A stretch of DNA of 11,547 nt from Candidatus Hydrogenedentota bacterium (GTDB lineage Bacteria > Hydrogenedentota > Hydrogenedentia > Hydrogenedentales > SLHB01): positions 1 to 11,547 of the forward strand of contig JAJDAB010000434.1 of assembly GCA_029262095.1 (NCBI GenBank), read 5' to 3'. Positions 6,960-11,547 of the stretch are shown here, piece after piece. Within the stretch, counting starts at the first letter, position 1; each line of letters opens with the position of its first letter. A program made the translations under genes and the position numbers. The notes under the pieces were generated by a model, which saw only the letters and a list, made by a program, of their open reading frames with translations, ran no database searches and was not told the origin of the DNA.

Positions 6960-8234
6960 CTAATCCTTACTCGGCCGAGGCGCGGCATTCACCGCCTTTA
7001 ATGCCGAGTCGACATACAATTCAGCGGTACGCTCGCCCATCGATGTCTGCGTGATGTATTCGTACCGGCGGAAACTGCCGAAATCTTCTTTCGTCAAAAT
7101 ATAGCCGAAAGCGTCATTCGTCAGGCCAAATAAGAAATTGCTCGAACCGTGCATGTTTCGCTTGAGGTAATATCCGATATTGGGTAGTGCTTCACCTGGA
7201 ATCGTCAGCATTTGGGCCGTGCCGATATTCACGACGTTCAATTGCGTTGTAACCGTAAATGTCTCGCTCATTTTGTAGTCCAACGGCGCGCCCTTGATTA
7301 ACGCTCGAAAGCCCGGATTGTCGACGGGCAGGGTCAAATCCGAAGCCCCGGACCACAGTGCTGGCTGCGATTGAACGGGCGCGTCGGCGACTATTCGGAG
7401 CGCCTCGTCCGCCAACAGGTGGCCGATTCGGATACATTCCTCCCACGTATTGTATTGCTCACGACCATCACCATCTGGCACCCGGCAGTCTGCTGTGACC
7501 ATGCCGCCCTGCGCACCATTCATGAAAATTCCAATACCACCGCCTTGCTCTTCGATTCGGTCGTACAGTGGACCGACCAGATCGGGACTCAGAATTCCCC
7601 GGTCAGGTCCAAGCACCTCAGGGTGAATCGCATAATTCACCAACGTCGCCACCGGCCGGTCGTCTGCGCCAATGGCTTGCAGGACATCACAACGCCGGTC
7701 GTAGAGTTCAGGCGCATAATAGTTGTAGGCAATTCTTTCCGCCGCATCGCCTGTAGCAATTTTGAGGGAAACGGGGGAGAGGGAAGCCACGGCTTGATTG
7801 ATTGCTGCCGCGGTTTGGTCACAGACCCAATACACGTACTCCAAGTCCGCTGTGGGTTCGCCAGTCTCATCCGGGAACGCATACATATCCGGCGCGCTAT
7901 GGGTATGAGTGGCCCCGATCATGATGTCCTCGGACGCGACCCCATCCACTACTGATCTCACCCGGTCGATGAGAACCGACGGAAACCCGATGAACGGGAC
8001 ACTGACAATCGCGACTCGAGAATCGCCATCCGCCAAGACCAGCGCCCGGACCTCAAGTCTGCCCTTGGTCATCGTGGTCGGTGTCGGCGTTCCTATACCC
8101 CCGGAGACTGGCATTTGTTCCTTGGGCGTGACATCCACCGAAGCCGCTCCGGCCTCCAACGCGGAGGCAGTGGGGGAGGCGGAACAGATGAAAATAGTGA
8201 CCAAAACTGCAGTTGATAGATACCTCGCCAGCAT
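6960..8234 (-). CDS. Exported neutral/alkaline ceramidase N-terminal-domain family protein
   Basis: A 424-residue protein with a Sec signal peptide (about 1-25, cleavage likely after SPTASA). It has the landmarks of the neutral/alkaline non-lysosomal ceramidase N-terminal family: an opening AGAASVDVTPKE strand, the metal-site stretch ATHTHSAPD at 108-116, NYAIHPE at 200-206 with a second candidate zinc-ligand His at 204, and NGAQGG at 239-244. Full neutral ceramidases run to roughly 650-700 residues with a C-terminal Ig-like domain. This one stops after the catalytic-type domain, like the many short bacterial homologues of unproven substrate. Those short forms probably hydrolyse various amide or ester bonds, so true ceramidase activity is not assured. 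The ATG at 8234 is supported by GGAGA eight bases upstream (8241-8245). It is convergent with the exporter gene and appears to be a single-gene unit. Confidence 0.85.
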   Translation of the reverse strand: MLARYLSTAVLVTIFICSASPTASALEAGAASVDVTPKEQMPVSGGIGTPTPTTMTKGRLEVRALVLADGDSRVAIVSVPFIGFPSVLIDRVRSVVDGVASEDIMIGATHTHSAPDMYAFPDETGEPTADLEYVYWVCDQTAAAINQAVASLSPVSLKIATGDAAERIAYNYYAPELYDRRCDVLQAIGADDRPVATLVNYAIHPEVLGPDRGILSPDLVGPLYDRIEEQGGGIGIFMNGAQGGMVTADCRVPDGDGREQYNTWEECIRIGHLLADEALRIVADAPVQSQPALWSGASDLTLPVDNPGFRALIKGAPLDYKMSETFTVTTQLNVVNIGTAQMLTIPGEALPNIGYYLKRNMHGSSNFLFGLTNDAFGYILTKEDFGSFRRYEYITQTSMGERTAELYVDSALKAVNAAPRPSKD

Positions 8235-8698
8235 CGCAAATCTCCGAATTGGTTACCCCGTGAAGCCCTCGAACCTAACCCAATGACGCCCCAATCGCAA
8301 TCTCGGACACGAGTCCCGGGTGTAGTAAATAGTTTACAACGCCCATCCATTCGCCTGATGTGTGCAAAAGAGGCGTAACGGAGGGCCGACCTTCAACCTT
8401 TAAATCTCGGTCGAGTCGCTCATGAATACGAATCAAACCGACATAATAGAGCGGATTACTTTTATAAATCGTTGTGATTTAATGATATACAACGAATACC
8501 GAACACCATAAAGTAGGTCTATATATGAAATCATAAGCATATTTCGGCACACAAGCGGCCTATTGCCCAGGGCTTTCCGTGCTCTGTATATCACATAATA
8601 TATATTATCGGACGTTAAATTCAAGAAGGCTGAAGATAACTTGGTGTGGCTATGGATGTCTCGTATCCCTGACGAGAGTCGCCGCATTTAACCCTCGC
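8235..8698. other. 464-bp intergenic stretch with AT-rich core
   Basis: This gap separates the zapA stop from the ceramidase-family start, both on the minus strand. Bases from about 8440 to 8640 are clearly richer in A+T than the flanking genes. It holds several small symmetries: GTAAA-TAG-TTTAC (8325-8337), TCGTTGT/ACAACGA (8469-8475 with 8489-8495), a perfect 14-base palindrome ATAATATATATTAT (8595-8608), and a TCTCGT/ACGAGA hairpin with a 7-base loop (8659-8664 with 8672-8677). The last lies 21 bases after the zapA stop but has no U-run. A minus-strand reading frame of 84 codons (8433-8687) has a GAGGG just before its ATG, but its composition and content do not look like a recognisable protein. 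No tRNA or other known RNA was recognised. Confidence 0.5.
8597..8624 (-). promoter_or_regulatory. Possible promoter in the AT-rich gap
   Basis: On the minus strand TTGAAT (8624-8619, 4 of 6 to -35), a 16-base spacer and TATATT (8602-8597, 5 of 6 to -10) would start transcription near 8590 towards the ceramidase-family gene, with a long leader of about 355 bases. In AT-rich DNA such matches arise easily by chance. Confidence 0.2.
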
Positions 8699-8995
8699 TT
8701 ATTCGATGATTTTAAGGAGGGACTCCAGCGAGGCATTTACCGATGCGAGCTGTAGGGCGAATTCGTCGTCCGTGGTGCGGGTTCGGTCTCGTTCACGAGC
8801 GAGGTCTGTTGCTAGCCTCATGCAAGTCTCGAGGGCGAAACGTTGGGTGTCGATACGCTCACTGGAATCTTCGATGCCCTTCAAGATGTCGGTGACCTCA
8901 GACGCGATCGTTTGAGTTGTTTCCGGGTCTTGATAGGTCGGCACTTCGAGTTGGATGCCGTTGATTTTGACTTGCGTGTTGGTTGGTTCGGTCAT
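8699..8995 (-). CDS. zapA: Cell division protein ZapA
   Basis: A 98-residue ZapA-family protein, the cytoplasmic FtsZ-binding factor that bundles FtsZ filaments and steadies the division ring. The N-terminal globular part carries the family opening (TQVKINGIQLEVPTYQDPE, about 7-25). The IASEVTDILKGIED helix and the LETCMRLATDLARERD helix (about 55-70) follow, and a C-terminal helix (ASVNASLESLLKIIE) matches the usual coiled-coil tetramerisation region. Length is normal. The ATG overlaps the stop of the upstream coiled-coil gene as ATGA, so the two are probably translated together. The pair lies downstream of pheT, an order seen in many bacteria. In several groups a 6S RNA gene follows zapA; I could not recognise one here. 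Confidence 0.85.
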   Translation of the reverse strand: MTEPTNTQVKINGIQLEVPTYQDPETTQTIASEVTDILKGIEDSSERIDTQRFALETCMRLATDLARERDRTRTTDDEFALQLASVNASLESLLKIIE

Positions 8996-9288
8996 CGTCG
9001 TAGCTCGGCCCCGGCGGACTTGGACCAGTCGAGGATTTCGTGAAGCGTGGCTTTGATCTCGTTGGTGGTGTCCGTGAGGCGTTGATTCTCAGATTGGAGG
9101 CTTTCGTAGTCTTCGGCGTTGCGCCGATGAGTCGCCGATTCTCGTTGAAGGCGCCATTGTTCTTGGAGCAATTTTTCGCGTTCTAGTTTGCCCTGCTCAG
9201 CTTCTTCCATTGTGTGCCGTATGGCGGCGTTCAGTTTGTCGATATTGGTGCGGAGGCGCCGAAGTTCGTCTGTAAGACGTGGTGTCAT
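8992..9288 (-). CDS. Small coiled-coil protein, ZapB-like division factor candidate
   Basis: A 98-residue protein that is almost wholly predicted helix with heptad-like hydrophobics and many Glu, Arg, Gln and Lys residues (LTDELRRLRTNIDKLNAAI, then KLEREKLLQEQWRLQRE, then YESLQSENQRLTDTTNEI). It ends in a short LHEILDWSKSAG segment. It has no membrane helix or enzyme motif. Its position between pheT and zapA, its ATGA coupling to zapA and its size suggest a cytoplasmic Z-ring-associated coiled coil like ZapB, but sequence similarity of coiled coils is a weak guide. I chose the ATG at 9288 because GGGGGA lies five bases upstream. An in-frame TTG at 9300 would add four residues. It begins 24 bases after the pheT stop. 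Confidence 0.65.
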   Translation of the reverse strand: MTPRLTDELRRLRTNIDKLNAAIRHTMEEAEQGKLEREKLLQEQWRLQRESATHRRNAEDYESLQSENQRLTDTTNEIKATLHEILDWSKSAGAELRR

Positions 9289-9312
9289 GGTTTCCCCCAA
9301 TCCGCGTTCGCC

Positions 9313-11547
9313 TTATCGTAGCGTAGCGTCGAATTCCTGGGCAAGGGCATTCTTGATTTTTTCGCAGTCTTTGCCCGTTTCTTTGTCTGTTAGAGTGCGG
9401 TCGTTAACCTGGAATCTAAGTTTGAGGGCGATGCTTTTTTTCCCGTCGGGGACCTGATCGCCTGTATAGACATCGAATACCTCTGCCTTCTTGAGACGCT
9501 TCCCCCCCGCTTTTTCCGCCGCCTTGCGTACAGCATCCGCTGGGGTGTCATCGTCGATTAAGAATGCGAGGTCCATGAGGGCAGGCGGAAATTTGGGTAC
9601 GGGCTGAAAGATGCTGGGTCGTTTCGCTTGATGGATTAGGGTTGTTAGATTCAGGTCGAGGACAAACACTGCCTTCGAGATTTCGAATGTTTCCGCAATG
9701 GCGGGTTCGATGAGCCCTAAATACCCGAGTATATTTTCAGGGGTTTCGATTTCGGCGCACTGGCCGGTGGCGAAAGGTGCAATTTCGGTATGTCGAAAGT
9801 CGGCTTCGATTCCGGCGTTCTGCAGGATGGCTTCAGTGACACCTTTGATGTCGTAGAAATCGATGGGTTCGGATTCTCCGTGCCAAGAAGGTTCAGTTTT
9901 GTTTCCCATCAACGCGATAGTTAAATGGGGTGTTTCTGTGGCTAGTTCGCTGGAATCATCCCCAGTAAACGTCGGACCCATTTCGAACAGGCGGAGTTCG
10001 TCGATTCCGTGCCGTTCGTTTCTGGATACCACTTCAAGCATTCCTGGGATTAGAGATGGTCGCATGATGGCATGTCGTTCAGAGAGCGGATTCTGAAGTC
10101 GGATCAGTCGGGATTCAGCGAACTGTAGTTTGGCCTGCTGAATGGCGGCGTCAGAGCTAAACGTGAGGTTTGAGAGTTCGGTTAATCCCAGTCCGATTAG
10201 AAAGGCCCTGAGTTTCCGTTCTATTGCAGCCTCAGGTGCGATGACTTCCTCGCGCGGGCGGACGCGCGGCAGCGTGATGGGAATGTCGTTGAACCCGTAG
10301 AGTCGGGCGATATCTTCGACAAGATCCGCTTCGTGCGCTACATCGTGTCTTCGTCCGGGGATTGCGTACGTGGCTGCGTCATCGGTTGATGCCGTTTCTT
10401 CAAATCCCAGACTTGTTAGAATGCGGCGTTGCTCGTCACCCTCGATGTTTGTTCCTAGCAAGGCGTTTGTCCGTTTGAATCGAAGAGATACCGACTTCGG
10501 CGGCAATGGATTCGGGTATTCGTCGAGGATTCCTTGTTGGATTTCCGCGCCACCGAGTTCAGCCATTAGTTTCGCGGCCCTATTCGCGGCGAAGATCACC
10601 ATGTCCGGGTCCGCACCGCGTTGGAACCGCGTCGATGCTTCGCTGATCAGATTCAATGATCGCGATGTTTTCCGGATCGATGCGGGCAGGAAGTACGCCG
10701 ATTCGAGGAACACATTCTTGCTGCCCTCCCCCACTTCCGGATCCAGACCACCCATAATCCCTGCAACGGCTACTGGCGAAGTCGCGTCGGCGATGACCAA
10801 CATCTCATCGGTTAGCGTGCGGTCCTCGCCGTCTAGGGTCTTGATTGATTCGCCATTCTTGGCGCGACGGACCACGATCCGATTCTCAGACAACTTGTCA
10901 AAATCGAATCCATGCAGCGGTTGCCCGGTTTCCATGAGGACGTAATTCGTAATATCGACGATGTTGTTGATGGGGCGTTGCCCGGCGGCGACCAACCGCT
11001 GGCACAACCAAGCCGGCGACGGGCCCACAGTTACATTTCGCAAAACCCGGCCCGCGTATCGTGGACAAAGGTCTGCAGCGTCGATTGCGACGCTGGAAAT
11101 ATCCGAGACAAATTCGTCATTTTCCTTCAGATCGTCACTGGGGAGTGTGAGAGGCACGCGGAGGTGAGCGGCGAGTTCGCGAGCGATTCCGATCATCCCG
11201 GCCCAATCGCCACGATTTGGCGTGATTTCAATATCAAGGACTGTGTCGTCGATTCCGAGGAGTTCGATCGCGTCTGCACCGACTTCGCAGGTCTTATCCA
11301 GGATCAAAAGTCCGCCATGATCGTCGCCCATGCCGAGTTCTTTGGCCGAACACATCATGCCGTGCGACTGGATTCCCCGCATTTTGCGTTTACCGATCTT
11401 GAAGCCCGGCAGGCTCCCGCCAACAACCGCCGTGGGCACCTTGTCGCCAACGGTCATGTTCTTCGCGCCGCAGACGATCTGTAGCGGCTCTCCCCCACCG
11501 ACGTCCGTCTTACATACGACCAGCCGGTCCGCATCGGGATGTGGTTC
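9313..11547 (-). CDS. pheT: Phenylalanine--tRNA ligase beta subunit (5' end beyond window)
   Basis: The beta chain of the cytoplasmic alpha2-beta2 enzyme that charges tRNA-Phe with phenylalanine. The visible 744 residues run to the natural C-terminus. The frame is open to the window edge, so roughly 45 N-terminal residues are missing and the first in-frame ATG (11457) is internal. Domains in order, counted from the first visible residue, are as follows. The OB-fold tRNA-binding domain covers 1 to about 113 (HPDADRLVVC, IVCGAKN, SHGMMCSAKELG). The B3/B4 editing region covers about 160-330 (CPRYAGRVL, DITNYVL, FQRGADPDM). B5 covers about 349-418 (IPGRRHDVAHEADLVEDIAR). A catalytic-like core covers about 420-640. 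The C-terminal FDX-ACB anticodon-binding domain covers about 648-744 (PVPKFPPALMDLAFLID, RFQVNDRTLTDKE). Nothing looks broken. pheS would be expected just upstream, outside the window. Confidence 0.96.
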   Translation of the reverse strand, partial: EPHPDADRLVVCKTDVGGGEPLQIVCGAKNMTVGDKVPTAVVGGSLPGFKIGKRKMRGIQSHGMMCSAKELGMGDDHGGLLILDKTCEVGADAIELLGIDDTVLDIEITPNRGDWAGMIGIARELAAHLRVPLTLPSDDLKENDEFVSDISSVAIDAADLCPRYAGRVLRNVTVGPSPAWLCQRLVAAGQRPINNIVDITNYVLMETGQPLHGFDFDKLSENRIVVRRAKNGESIKTLDGEDRTLTDEMLVIADATSPVAVAGIMGGLDPEVGEGSKNVFLESAYFLPASIRKTSRSLNLISEASTRFQRGADPDMVIFAANRAAKLMAELGGAEIQQGILDEYPNPLPPKSVSLRFKRTNALLGTNIEGDEQRRILTSLGFEETASTDDAATYAIPGRRHDVAHEADLVEDIARLYGFNDIPITLPRVRPREEVIAPEAAIERKLRAFLIGLGLTELSNLTFSSDAAIQQAKLQFAESRLIRLQNPLSERHAIMRPSLIPGMLEVVSRNERHGIDELRLFEMGPTFTGDDSSELATETPHLTIALMGNKTEPSWHGESEPIDFYDIKGVTEAILQNAGIEADFRHTEIAPFATGQCAEIETPENILGYLGLIEPAIAETFEISKAVFVLDLNLTTLIHQAKRPSIFQPVPKFPPALMDLAFLIDDDTPADAVRKAAEKAGGKRLKKAEVFDVYTGDQVPDGKKSIALKLRFQVNDRTLTDKETGKDCEKIKNALAQEFDATLR

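Noticed and set aside
6840..6960. tRNA-Gly as an integration site for a mobile element
   Set aside because: No integrase, no duplicated tRNA 3' segment and no foreign cargo are visible; ordinary genes flank it.
7371..7955. 194-codon plus-strand frame opposite the ceramidase-family gene
   Set aside because: The minus-strand gene has a signal peptide, family motifs and a ribosome site; this frame has none of these.
8422..8511. 29-codon plus-strand frame (MNTNQTDIIERITFINRCDL...) in the AT-rich gap
   Set aside because: It has a reasonable-looking composition but no ribosome site, it is very short, and it cannot be told from chance in AT-rich DNA.
8659..8677. TCTCGT/ACGAGA hairpin as terminator of the pheT-zapA operon
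   Set aside because: The stem is six pairs with a 7-base loop and no following U-run on the minus strand, so it is too weak to call.
10370..10945. 191-codon plus-strand frame opposite pheT, with a similar one at 10912-11484
   Set aside because: Both are antisense to an intact, conserved pheT and show no protein-like features.

Overview
The window reads as ordinary bacterial chromosome of moderately high GC, probably from an uncultivated, environmentally sourced lineage. Three dispersed-repeat types common in metagenomic bacterial genomes (Hydrogenedentota, Planctomycetota, Verrucomicrobiota and relatives) are present, with no phage, plasmid, CRISPR or transposase gene. The taxonomic guess is inference only. 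The cells probably have a diderm envelope, judging from a lipoprotein binding protein and an RND-type exporter.

Layout: (1) 1-152 holds two short repeat elements. (2) 163-3160 is a tightly overlapping operon for an ABC uptake system of the carbohydrate/glycerol-phosphate (CUT1, UgpBAE-like) class: a lipoprotein binding protein and two permeases, without an ATPase. (3) 3173-3748 is a small SAM-dependent methyltransferase resembling phospholipid N-methyltransferases, 12 bases after the second permease. (4) 3781-4119 is a small double zinc-ribbon protein with a C-terminal membrane anchor. (5) 4269-6725 is an 818-residue MMPL/HpnN-like RND exporter with its own plausible promoter. Its stop codon lies inside a 64-bp perfect palindromic repeat. 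(6) 6840-6915 is tRNA-Gly(CCC) with a good sigma70-type promoter. (7) 6960-8234, minus strand, is an exported protein of the neutral/alkaline ceramidase N-terminal family. (8) 8235-8698 is a 464-bp gap with an AT-rich core. (9) 8699-11547, minus strand, is the operon pheT (5' end cut by the window) - ZapB-like coiled-coil protein - zapA.

The pheT-zap order is a familiar bacterial housekeeping arrangement linking translation and FtsZ-ring genes. Several plus-strand genes have a possible lipid theme: a UgpB-like binding protein, a PmtA-like methyltransferase, an HpnN-like exporter and, convergently, a ceramidase-family enzyme. This rests on family resemblance alone. I see no convincing new defence, mobile or RNA system. 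The best second-look items are the palindromic repeat that supplies the exporter stop codon, the two repeats upstream of the ABC operon, the AT-rich gap after zapA, and the dyad over the tRNA promoter.
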